From the NCBI GenBank assembly GCA_963170055.1, contig CAUJGJ010000313.1, forward strand, positions 7,524,979-7,544,978: DNA of 20,000 nt, in the 5' to 3' direction. The number at the start of each line of letters is the position of its first letter. Position 1 is the stretch's first letter. This stretch comes from Halisarca cf. caerulea (lineage: Eukaryota; Porifera; Demospongiae; Chondrillida; Halisarcidae). The notes under the pieces were generated by a model. The model did not search any database, was not told the origin of the DNA, and saw nothing but the letters and a program-made list of their open reading frames with translations. Below are positions 9,000 through 17,550 of this stretch, in pieces. The translations under genes and the position numbers were made by a program.

Positions 9000-10403
9000 C
9001 TGCAGGGAGAAGACACAGGAGGTGAGGTTAACATACGCATGTATGGTACTTCCAGAGTGAGAATAACAGCAATAAAAGTGGCTGAAGGCTTTCTCATACA
9101 GTGTATGAATACAGTGGAGTATCTCATAACAAGCTCCACTAATAGGAACAAGTAATTCGAGTCCGCCCCACGCACTCGAATCACTTGCAAAGCATTGGAG
9201 TGAAAGTGCACAGCTGAACATTCATTGAACATACTGTTTATTGTAACTGGACGATTGTTTTGAAAATAATTCCTATAACTCATTCCTGTATAAATTCATA
9301 CTTCTCTATTACTATTATATAAATTCTCTATTATAAGACTTTTCTTGAAATCCATATTATATACATATAATATATACATATATCGGACGAGCGTTACACA
9401 CCTACACACCAGAAGTCCAAATGAAAACTATATAGGGGCTGCCTGCGGTAGCCCCTAAAAAACCCTATATGCACGTATGCACAACAGACTGTGTATAAAA
9501 GACTGCTTTTGTCGATTCCAATGGATTGTTATGTATGTACGTATATATAAAGACCTCTGAGTAACGGTGGCCTCTCCATAACAGACTACTTTTCAGTTCC
9601 CAAAGTGTCTGTTATAGAGAGGTTCCACTGTATAGTGGAACCTGTTTAGTACGTACATACTCCTAGATAGTGAGTACTCCTCATGCTGTCCCTGTGTATA
9701 CCTCATGTACACAAACCAACCCTGATAGTAAGTACTTCTGACAATAAGCACCAATTTTGTGTCCCCTTTGAGGTACGTACCAAACCAGTTTCACTGTACA
9801 CCTAACCCAACCTCCACTGAGTCACTGTCATACCGCAAGGTACGTCACACATGAGCTAACAACCCAACACACGGCAACATACATACACATTCGGAAAGCA
9901 ACTACAGCGAAGCTTTTCCTGAACGGAAAACCTCTAAACTGATGCATAAATACATCTGGTCTAGGGGAGGCTTCAGGTCAGTCAAGTTGCCAATGTACAG
10001 TATGTACACGTGCTAAACAATACTACAGGATTCAAAAGCACAACAGATTTCAGAGGTTTCTACGCTTTGAGGGGTTTGCAATCGGCTTTGAAGGCCCTTG
10101 CTGTGTGTTAGCATAGGCCTACCCCTTAGCACACAGACGACCACAGTAGGATTGGTATGCATGTTAGGAGCCCTAAAAAGTACACAGCACAGAGCCCAAA
10201 GATCTTGCCCGATTACCAAATGTGTGATTTCTCAATGGTACTATTAGTCGGAATACCAAATACTAAATGTACTGCAATTGCAGGATGTGCTATTGCAAAA
10301 CGACTTAACCAAATACAATACATCACACAATAAGTGATGCATTTCAGATCTGTACATGTCTCTACGTTCTTAAGCCTAATATAAGTTGTGTGCAGGACAA
10401 GGG

Positions 10404-10459
<56 letters not shown>

Positions 10460-11105
10460 CTTGTGGGACGCAATGAACAGAACCTAAAAGCACAGGTGTG
10501 TGCATGTGCACGTACGTAAGTATCTAAAAGTGGGCAGTTTAGACCACCAAAGGTTTGATTTGGGACATTTCAAAAGGTAAGCCAAGTGCATACGTATACT
10601 GTACATGCACAACTCAGTGGCAGAGAACCCTACTGGCAACTGGTATGGCTGTAGGAGTATGTCCGGACAGCTGTCTATACGCAGACCATGCGTCTGTATG
10701 TATGTAGACTGTGTGTCTGTGCACATGCCTAGACTATGGACACAAGCATCATCTTTGTATATCTCAAGCCTCATTAGCTGAGTAGTTTTCGCCGCCCTTG
10801 CGACATATGCACATGCCATCACACACAGGCGCAGAATAAGGAATATACATACAAATTCTGAAGGCAACAAAAGCACATTGAGATAATTGATGATCTCACA
10901 AACATTGCCTACTGAAAGTACCACTTATCCCCAGTTCCAAGAACCTCATCAGGACTCATTAACTAGGAAGCATGATTAAGCCACAAGTACCCATGTGATG
11001 GTCTGGTGCTGTGGTCCTGGAAACAGTATGACACTTTACAAGTATACTGGATTGGTGTGTGTGTGTGTGTGTGTGTGCGTGCGCGCGCGTGCGTGTGTGT
11101 GTGCA

Positions 11106-11160
<55 letters not shown>

Positions 11161-11261
11161 ACGCGTGTGTGTGCGTGCTGTGGTGTAATCTGTAAAGCTG
11201 TACATAGCTGTTAAAACTACATTCTGCTCAATACTGTACACATCATAAGACAATATACAGT

Positions 11262-11339
<78 letters not shown>

Positions 11340-12483
11340 ACAGACAGACACAGACACACATTTGGGTACACATAAACACACATTTGGATAGACACCCACA
11401 GGGTTGCTGTGATACAAAGAACTATAGAAGACATCTTGCTCCTCCTTTTAACAAATACAACAGAGTACATGGTTCTGATATCAAAAGAGCCCTTATCCTA
11501 AAAAGATTCAGCAATGTTGTTGCTGTTGTTGTTGTTGGGCCAGTCATTCAGCTGGAGGTTCAAGTTCTGCTTATTGTTCATTGAGAACTATCAGCTGCTG
11601 CTCCAGATGCCACTCTACACTATAATTTTCCCACTTCAAACACACACAAACACAAATACTTGTCCTGTGCACAGCCCTGTACAGGGATGTATACACTTCC
11701 TGGATGTGTTCATGTGTTAGAAGGTGTATTTTTGCTTGTGCACATGTTCCAAACAACAAGATGAGCTCAGAGGCGAGAAGAAATGACTGCAAAGCAGTAT
11801 GTCAACAGATATAGGATGTTATGCCTTGTTATAAAGTGAAATGCTGGGCTGGACTTCCTCACAGACAACCACGGTCACTACATACACACATACATGTATA
11901 CATTTACAGAACTACAATGTTGGTTCCAGTTGTGTGTACTGGTATGTACAGGACTGTTATCAGACTTGAATGAGAAGCTGATATGCTGTGGTAAGACATG
12001 CATGAGCACCAAGTGAAGAATAACACCTGTTTTGCTAGGAAACATGTGACAACCATGTGACAGTCATGTGATTCAGCTAATTCCACAGTGGAAATTGAGC
12101 CAAAGGCAAAGGATAAGTTACAAGGCCATCAAAGCAGTTAAGTAGATTATCATAATTTAATTAAATTATGAAAATCGTTTCGATTACATGACCTAAGATG
12201 TGTAAAGTAATTAAAGAAGATCGATTATCTTTGTCAAAGAAGCATGTTTGACCTCATTGTTTGAACAAATTTTTTGACCCAATAGTGCTGATCTCTTCAA
12301 GGAGCAATAGTAACACCTCAGAAAGACACAAGCTCATATTTGTACTTTTGACCTTCAGTGTCCAGGACTCTGTATGTATCTGTGTACACACACACACATA
12401 CACACATACACACACACACACACACACGCACACACACACACGCACACACACACGCACACACACACACGCACACACACACGCAC

Positions 12484-12534
<51 letters not shown>

Positions 12535-15137
12535 AGCACACACACACGTATCAGATATAAACATAATGAAAATAACACTACTAAAATCCCTCTAAAAATT
12601 CAATATTGTATGACAAATTTGATCACTCTTGTCTGATTGGTGACTGAAGTAAAATACGCCACCTTTCCTTTGTGCAATGAAACAGTAGAAGTGAGGGACC
12701 GAACATCATAGAATCAAAATACACATATTCGTTTAGTGCTAAGTGCGGCTCCTTTGGAGTTCAACCAGTGTCACAGGAACGTATGTCTGTCAAGAACTTT
12801 GATCTCCTTTCGTTGAGAAAAATTGAGATGCTCGTTAGAGCCCTAATTGATTATACAGCAATGACAATGCGTGTCGGATCAAATAATGGTTTTATTGTGA
12901 AAGGCCGTCAAATTCACTCAGTTGGAAACTTCGGTTCTGGCATTACAGAACACTGGGGTGTAGTATTTGTGTGCGCTACAAGACTACCATAGCTGGGCAC
13001 AAACCAGCGAGGCACAAGTGCACTTGGAAGCATTTGGATACTTTTGAAAAAGGGACAACAAAACTTCATAGGGACAAAAATGTAAATTTAGAAAATACAG
13101 CCATACACTATGTAGTGCTATACACAACATAGGGAGAGTGAGGAGTGTGTACTAGTCTGTGTACTGTACATGAGGTAGGAACAGAGCGAGGAGTATGTAC
13201 TAGTCTGTGTACTGTACATGAGGTAGGGACAGAGTGAGGAGTGTGTACTAGTCTGTGTACTGTACATGAGGTAGGAACAGAGCGAGGAGTATGTACTAGT
13301 CTGTGTACTGTACATGAGGTAGGGACAGAGTGAGGAGTGTGTACTAGTCTGTGTACTGTACATGAGGTAGGAACAGAGCGAGGAGTATGTACTAGTCTGG
13401 ATACTGTACATGAGGTAGGGACAGAGTGAGGAGTGTGTACTAGTCTGGATACTGTACATGAGGTAGGGACAGAGCGAGGAGTGTGTACTAGTCTGTGTAC
13501 TGTACATGAGGTAGGAACAGAGCGAGGAGTATGTACTAGTCTGTGTACTGTACATGAGGTAGGGACAGAGTGAGGAGTATGTGCTAGTCTGTGCACTACA
13601 GGTGGTATAGGGGAAGGGTGAGCACGTATCCACAAGTATTGAATTAAGCACAGAGAAAGATGTCTGCACAAATGGTCATAAACCAGCCAGTCACTTGCCC
13701 AGAACAGGCACTAGGCTGGGGCACATGGATGGCCTCTGCAAAGTTAGAGGTTGCATCTGCAGCATCTGTATAGCTTCAATGCACATATGTACACTTATCC
13801 CAAAGGAAGCGTTCCGCTTGTTTTGTGGGGTGCTCAAGGGGCATGGTTACATGATCAAAGGGGCAGGGTTGCCTGATCAAAGGGGCGGGGTTGTATGTAC
13901 ATGGTGAAATGGTACGTCCTAATCCAAGTGACTGTAGCTACCTGACCAAAAAGGTGTGGTCGTTTTTGAGGGGTGTGAGTGACTGCTCACCTGTTCTCTG
14001 TTGGTACTGGACGGCATCATCATTTGAGATACCTTGGATACGGGCTATGGTTTCATGACTGCTTTTCATCTTCTCTCGCAATATGGCCATCAGGTTGACA
14101 AGCATGCTGGTCAGATCCATAGTAGTGTCGAACGTTGGTGGGTCACTTGGGCGCACAAACTCAAGTGTCTTTCGAATGTCTTTTGCTGGTATTCTCTTCA
14201 TTATCGAGACAGATTGCTGCTGAAGAGGACTCTTTGACATTGAAAGAGGACTTCCAGTAGGAAGAAGAGAGAGGTCTGCGGAGACCTTGCTAGGGGAACT
14301 TAACGTCTCCATCGTCTGAAGGTCAGTCATGACCGGATTGGACCAGACACTGACTGATTCACCAGCTGTCAGCTTTGTAACCTCTGTGTGTGTGCCTGAA
14401 CTATGTGCAGTGCTTCCCATACTGTTTACCGTTGCATCCACGCCTCCCAAGGGAAGGGGTGTCTCTAGAAGCTTTCTACCTCGTCCGGGAGTACTGGTCT
14501 TCTTGCCTCGCCCACTGCCTCTCCCCCTACCACGAGTGGGTGTCTTTTCCTCAGTTTTAACACCATTTTTCGGACCCACGGCTTGAGCAAACGTCTCCAG
14601 TGCTTGAGAGAGGAGTGGTGAACTGACAGAAGTAGCCCCTTTCTCCTGCAACAGAGCGGCGTGGAAGTCTGGACTTTCTGTAGGAGTGAAGGGAGAAAAC
14701 GGAACTAAATGAAGCAAATGAAGAGACTGGCACTAAGAAAGCTGCCCCACCAAACAAAGAGACCACATGACCACTTGATGGTTTACAACAAAGCAGGCAC
14801 AAATCTATGATCTCAACATGTGTACTGGAGGTGTGTCAAACAAACACTATACACACTTACACACACACACAAACTGTACACATGCACATGCAGAGATATG
14901 CGATTTAAATATGCATGAACACAAACGCGATATCTGCATAATTAGATTAGAAAACCTGTGACCATCAACATCCAGCCTACATTGTTTGGGTTCACCTATT
15001 CATTATACAGTACATATGCATGTACACACATATCACTTACATACCTTTCAATCCCTCCAGCTTCTGTCCTGCTACTGACGTTTGGGCATTAGTGTAGACG
15101 GGAGAAATGGCCAGGTTGTAGGGTGGCCAAGCAGCCA
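8089..15137 (-). CDS. ETS-domain transcription factor, gene B (5' exon not found)
   Basis: Minus-strand gene with three visible exons: 15137-15045, 14677-13991 and 8999-8089. The introns are GT-AG, 367 and 4991 bp, and every junction is phase 1. The visible part encodes 563 residues and begins mid-codon, so at least one upstream exon is missing. The order is a short Pro/Ala/Thr linker (1-31), a Ser/Thr-rich region with an RG-rich basic patch (about 75-105), a pre-ETS module (210-260), the ETS domain (about 265-358), a shared extension (to about 372) and a Ser/Ala/Pro/Leu-rich tail. It should be a nuclear DNA-binding factor for GGA-core sites. It is a paralogue of gene A in convergent orientation, and about eight residues are inserted after the recognition helix. 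No Pointed/SAM domain is seen. Confidence 0.9.
9000..9561. other. Gene B large intron, 3' part; hairpin at 9149-9187
   Basis: This intronic stretch contains a 14-bp inverted repeat (9149-9162 with 9174-9187) around an 11-base GC-rich loop. On the gene B sense strand the single imperfect position becomes a G-U pair. The plus strand has a tRNA-like TTCGAGTCC word here, but the arms do not fit a tRNA T-stem. Otherwise it is AT-rich sequence with ATATA runs near 9355-9385. Confidence 0.5.
9562..9632. mobile_element. About 70-bp foldback/MITE-like element
   Basis: CCTCTCCATAACAGAC (9571-9586) is mirrored by GTCTGTTATAGAGAGG (about 9607-9622), 15 of 16 matching. The outer ends are ACGGTGG and, read in reverse complement, ACAGTGGAA, partly alike. 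TA dinucleotides bound both ends, and the right TA (9631-9632) is shared with the next element. This fits a very short Tc1/mariner-type MITE derivative. Confidence 0.55.
9631..9798. mobile_element. 168-bp TIR element with TA ends (MITE)
   Basis: The left 26 bases (9631-9656, starting TATAGTGGAACCTG) match the reverse complement of the right 26 (9773-9798) at 21 positions. Both ends carry TA, as expected for Tc1/mariner-type targets. The interior, read on the minus strand, contains TACATGAGGTA, GGGACAG, GAGGAGTACTCACTATC and AGTACTTACTATCAGG. These are the words that build the 33-bp and 48-bp minisatellites, so this is a candidate low-copy ancestor of those arrays. Confidence 0.65.
9799..10406. 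other. Gene B large intron, nothing recognised
   Basis: Mixed intronic sequence without a convincing exon, RNA gene or organised repeat. Confidence 0.4.
10407..10457 (+). repeat. (GT)n microsatellite
   Basis: About 50 bases of pure GT. On the gene B transcript it reads (CA)n. Confidence 0.95.
10458..11054. other. Gene B large intron; a 146-codon minus-strand ORF of doubtful meaning
   Basis: The minus strand is open from 10924 to 10484 in mostly non-repetitive sequence, in the same orientation as gene B. The predicted peptide is rich in Cys, Leu, Tyr and His, with no recognised domain, and no clear acceptor/donor pair frames it. One such ORF is not surprising in 20 kb. I do not call a gene. 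Confidence 0.3.
11055..11177 (+). repeat. (GT)n microsatellite with GCGCGCGT interruption
   Basis: GT tract interrupted near 11078-11110 by GCGTGCGCGCGCGTGCG, a Z-DNA-prone word. It lies 85 bp from the CA tract at 11262 and in inverted orientation to it. Confidence 0.95.
11262..11361 (+). repeat. (CA)n microsatellite
   Basis: Pure CA to about 11334, then CAGACA-type units. It forms an inverted pair with the GT tract at 11055-11177. Confidence 0.95.
11362..12385. other. Gene B large intron; TTG run and 22-bp AT palindrome
   Basis: Holds a short TTG/TTGCTG triplet run (about 11516-11538) and a perfect palindrome around CATAATTTAATTAAATTATG (12151-12170, plus one flanking T/A pair). The palindrome includes TAATTA homeodomain-type cores. 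No exon was recognised. Confidence 0.5.
12386..12547 (+). repeat. (CA)n microsatellite with regular CGCA interruptions
   Basis: CA tract broken by CACGCACA at semi-regular intervals of 8-16 bases between about 12425 and 12492, suggesting amplification of a compound unit. Confidence 0.95.
12681..12992 (+). CDS. Uncertain plus-strand ORF inside the gene B intron
   Basis: A frame with no stops runs for 104 codons to the TAG-flanked end at 12992, in one of the few non-repetitive stretches of the intron and antisense to gene B. The first ATG is at 12783, preceded by an acceptor-like TTCAACCAG. The peptide (for example [20 protein letters not shown]) has ordinary composition with a glycine-rich C-terminal half, but no domain I can name. 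It could be a transposon fragment, an exon of a nested gene or chance. Confidence is low. Confidence 0.2.
   Translation, partial: NSRSEGPNIIESKYTYSFSAKCGSFGVQPVSQERMSVKNFDLLSLRKIEMLVRALIDYTAMTMRVGSNNGFIVKGRQIHSVGNFGSGITEHWGVVFVCATRLP
13138..13607 (+). repeat. 48-bp minisatellite, 10 copies, alternating variants
   Basis: Units start at 13138 and every 48 bases thereafter. Each contains GAGGAGTATGTACTAGTCT (or GTGTGT in place of GTATGT) and CATGAGGTAGGGACAGAG (or GGAACAG). Variants largely alternate, giving a 96-bp higher-order unit in the first six copies. Since 48 is a multiple of three, two minus-strand frames stay open for more than 180 codons. They read as 16-residue repeats that I regard as artefacts. 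Confidence 0.92.
13845..13897 (+). repeat. Short direct repeat, about 24 bp, two to three copies
   Basis: TGATCAAAGGGGC followed by A/GGGGTTG occurs twice in tandem (about 13852 and 13875), with a partial copy before it (GGGGCATGGTTACA). It sits in the intron about 95 bases downstream of the gene B donor at 13990 and includes GGGGCGGGG, a GC-box word. Confidence 0.6.
13991..14677 (-). CDS. ETS gene B, internal exon (RG-rich patch and pre-ETS module)
   Basis: The acceptor is TTCACTCCTACAG and the donor is AACAG|GTGAGC. At 687 bases it is a multiple of three, phase 1 at both ends. It starts [14 protein letters not shown], then has a basic stretch [15 protein letters not shown] and PGRGRK (bases about 14475-14552), which looks like an AT-hook or RG-box that could add minor-groove or nucleic-acid contact. 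A Ser/Thr-rich region follows. The exon closes with [20 protein letters not shown] and a helical continuation, matching gene A up to the same phase-1 junction. Confidence 0.9.
14678..15044 (-). other. Gene B 367-bp intron
   Basis: Bounded by GTATGT at the 5' end and TCCTACAG at the 3' end on the minus strand. Contents are AT-rich with CACACACAC fragments. I see nothing else in it. Confidence 0.75.
15045..15137 (-). CDS. ETS gene B, upstream 93-bp exon
   Basis: The acceptor is CTCGTTTCCTGCAG just above 15137 and the donor is GAAAG|GTATGT at 15044. It is exactly 31 codons in length, phase 1 at both ends, and joins in frame to the next exon to give ...KLEGLKESPDF. The peptide is [20 protein letters not shown] followed by [11 protein letters not shown]. 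It has no recognisable domain. The GT/CA double tract begins only 70 bases upstream of its acceptor. A preceding exon must exist, but I could not find it in this window. Confidence 0.75.
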
Positions 15138-15205
15138 CTGCAGGAAACGAGAAGGAACAAGGTTGAAATTTCAGTACAGAAATAATGTTCATATGTAGGT
15201 ACTGG

Positions 15206-15206
<1 letters not shown>

Positions 15207-15282
<76 letters not shown>

Positions 15283-15322
15283 TGTATGTGTGTGTATGTG
15301 TGTGCATATATGTGTGAGCACA

Positions 15323-15386
<64 letters not shown>

Positions 15387-15406
15387 CACACACACACACA
15401 CATACA

Positions 15407-15459
<53 letters not shown>

Positions 15460-15532
15460 ACACACACATGCACACACACACACATACAGACAGACACACA
15501 CACACACAGACACACACACACACACACACATA
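15207..15532 (+). repeat. Back-to-back (GT)n-(CA)n double microsatellite
   Basis: About 110 bases of GT (to about 15316) are followed almost immediately by about 210 bases of CA with CATGCACA and CAGACA interruptions. The two halves are inverted copies, so either DNA strand or an RNA copy can fold into a long hairpin. On the gene B transcript it reads UG then CA and ends 70 bases before the acceptor of the 15137-15045 exon. Confidence 0.95.
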
Positions 15533-15767
15533 CAGTGTACTGGTTCATTGTGTATTAGGAGTTAGGTACTATGAGTTAGGTACTATTATGTACGTATGTA
15601 AGTACTGTACTAGGACAAGGAGTACAGAGGTAAAGGTACACTAAACGAGGTAGCCTGGAATGTAGCAACACAGACAGACATGATTAAATCACATTGAAAC
15701 ACACACTAACTACCTAGGAGTTTGCACCAACCAAGAGTTTGTGCTATCATGCATGATTGTGTGCTAA
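15533..15767. other. Flank of the 17-bp minisatellite
   Basis: Contains TTAGGAGTTAGGTACTATGA, GTACGTATGTAAGTACTGTA and AGGAGTACAGAGGT. These are degenerate words of the same family as the minisatellites. No gene was seen. Confidence 0.45.
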
Positions 15768-16141
15768 CCAGAAGTGTGTACTAACCAGGAGTGTGTGCTA
15801 ACCAGGAGTGTGTGCTAACCAGGAGTGTGTACTAACCAGGAGTGTGTGCTAACCAGGAGTGTGTACTATACAGGAGTGTGTACTAACCAGGAGTGTGTGC
15901 TAACCAGGAATGTGTGCAACCAGGAGTGTGTACTAACCAGGAGTGTGTGCTAACCGGGAGTGTGTGCTAACCAGGAGTGTGTGTTAACCGGGAGTGTGTG
16001 CTAACCGGGAGTGTGTGCTAACCGGGAGTGTGTGCTAACCGGGAGTATGTGCTAACCAGGAGTGTGTGCTAACCAGGAGTGTGTGCTAACCAGGAGTGTG
16101 TACTAACCAGGAGTGTGTGCTAACCAGGAGTGTGTGCTAAG
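15768..16141 (+). repeat. 17-bp minisatellite, about 22 copies
   Basis: The unit is CTAACCAGGAGTGTGTG with common A/G variation (GTGTAC or GTGTGC; CCAGG or CCGGG). A cluster of CCGGG variants lies at about 15950-16045, showing local spread of one variant. The unit corresponds to one half of the 33-bp minisatellite unit. Confidence 0.93.
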
Positions 16142-16683
16142 CAGTGAAGCAAATACGTGAATGTGAGTGAATACTAATCAGATTCTGTGCTAGCTAGGAG
16201 TGTGTACCAAACCAAGTACAAACAGCCAAACAACAACTGTAAACATGTGAACACAGAGTGCAATGTATGGAATTTGCCAACAACGATCATCACCACCCAT
16301 CCACGTCACCAGCAGAGGCGACCCAATGTTGCACGCATGCACCGGGCACGTATGTATGAGACGTTAATCACTATAATGAATGGGCCGCAGATAGTGATAC
16401 ATATGTACGTACATACTTGGTGGCCGCGGCAATGCTAATTATGTGTGGTGGTGGTGAGGGAAGAATGACAGACAGACGGAATTCCTCCGTCTTGCACACG
16501 GGAAATCTACAATCATTCTAGTTCTCATCGACTCCGGTCTTATGTTCTAATTCCCATCGACTTGGGTCCTGCGAATCACCAAGTACCGAAGTCAGTAATT
16601 GTACCAACATCACGATGGGTCACATACCACACTCCACTACACACAGCACCCCATCATACCAAATAAAGCAGTAGGAATTCACC
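16142..16683. other. Region upstream of the candidate small gene; possible CpG-bearing promoter
   Basis: Unlike its surroundings, 16300-16600 has many CpGs (CACGTCACC, GCGACCC, CCGGGCACG, CCGCGGC, GTCGA-type words). It includes a CRE half-site (TGACGTGG on the minus strand) and a degenerate 29-bp tandem duplication (16511-16539 and 16540-16568, about 20 of 29 matching). It could serve the plus-strand candidate at 16684 and, on the other strand, the unseen 5' end of gene B. This is inference only. Confidence 0.3.
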
Positions 16684-17026
16684 ATGGAGGTGGCAGAACA
16701 TGAAGTTCTTGGAAAAGCAATCAACTGTGTCAACAAGCAGAGATGGGAAGATACTGTTTACTTGTCACTTCCATTTTGTCATCCGCTACAGCGAGTGTCA
16801 ACAGACACCTGCATGTACTGTATGTACATATGCTAACAAAACACATGCAAGTTCACACAAGGTAAACAGATGTAGCTCATTTCCTCATTTTTGTCATTTC
16901 ATGGAATCCATCACTAAGTATTGAAGTGCAACAGGTGCGCCCACACGGATGTGTGTGTGAGTGTGCACCTGCATGCATGAGGCATGCATTTATCATTACT
17001 CTAGGTGTGTAAACATGAAGCATAAG

Positions 17027-17058
<32 letters not shown>

Positions 17059-17327
17059 TACGGACTCAATCATGCGCCAAAAAAAACTTGATGAAACCAT
17101 CCAAAAAATTATGTTTCCTGTCTTTGCCACAGGTGCCTCCATTACCAGAGGATGTTACCCCACTACCGGACTACCTACACCGCACATTTCTTCTGCCTCA
17201 TTCATACAGACAACGACATGTGATCCAAGGTCATCCTGTGAATACCTACCCGTGCAGTTTGGGCGTGATATCACAGGAAGAAAGACACAGACGCATCCTG
17301 TACTCTGACGTCAAACATCAAGGATGA
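16684..17327 (+). CDS. Candidate small two-exon gene of unknown function
   Basis: An ATG in a good context (TTCACCATGG) at 16684 opens 50 codons starting MEVAEHEVLGKAINCVNKQR. A second likely exon begins at 17133 after TGTCTTTGCCACAG and runs to TGA at 17325-17327. It reads VPPLPEDVTPLPDYLHRTFL and onward to ILYSDVKHQG, with ordinary, protein-like composition. Joining them in that frame needs a phase-0 donor, the only fair candidate being weak (CGA|GTGTCA at 16795), giving about 100 residues. The better donor (ACT|GTATGT at 16820) would lead into another open frame ending at 17308. Which is right cannot be decided by reading. No known domain was recognised, and neighbours give no clue. Confidence 0.35.
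17030..17059 (+). repeat. Short (CA)n tract
   Basis: About 28 bases of CA, in what would be the intron of the candidate small gene. Confidence 0.9.
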
Positions 17328-17346
17328 ATATGGTTTTTATTGCACA

Positions 17347-17348
<2 letters not shown>

Positions 17349-17405
<57 letters not shown>

Positions 17406-17409
17406 TGCG
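17349..17409 (+). repeat. (GT)n microsatellite
   Basis: About 53 bases of GT then GCGCGTGCGTG. It begins 22 bases after the stop of the candidate small gene. Confidence 0.95.
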
Positions 17410-17489
17410 TGAATGTGTGTACAGCAGAAAATGGTAAATACGTACGTATGTCGCAATTTTTCTTACAAAATTATGTTAAAGGCAAACAC

Positions 17490-17515
17490 GCAGACACACA
17501 CACACGCACACGCGT

Positions 17516-17546
<31 letters not shown>

Positions 17547-17550
17547 TGCA
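17490..17550 (+). repeat. CA/CG alternating tract
   Basis: CACACACACACGCACACGCG and ACACACGCGCGCGCACACAC words. It is Z-DNA-prone and inverted relative to the GT tract at 17349. Confidence 0.9.

Noticed and set aside
9149..9187. tRNA-like TTCGAGTCC word
   Set aside because: The flanking bases cannot form a T-stem or acceptor stem, and no A- or B-box pair is present.
13108..13671. Two minus-strand ORFs of more than 180 codons with 16-residue repeats
   Set aside because: The 48-bp minisatellite is a multiple of three, so frames stay open by construction. The array lies within a gene B intron.
15037..15531. 164-codon minus-strand ORF spanning CA/GT tract and the 93-bp exon of gene B
   Set aside because: Only the last 31 codons are exon; a clear TTTCCTGCAG acceptor separates them from the microsatellite-encoded part.
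15768..16141. Regular 17-bp repeat as a possible CRISPR-like array
   Set aside because: There are no spacers: the units are contiguous, and the context is clearly eukaryotic.
16511..16600. Minus-strand peptide DPSRWELEHKTGVDEN after an acceptor-like GATTCGCAG, considered as an exon
   Set aside because: It lies across a degenerate 29-bp tandem duplication and ends in a stop, so it cannot be an upstream exon of gene B.
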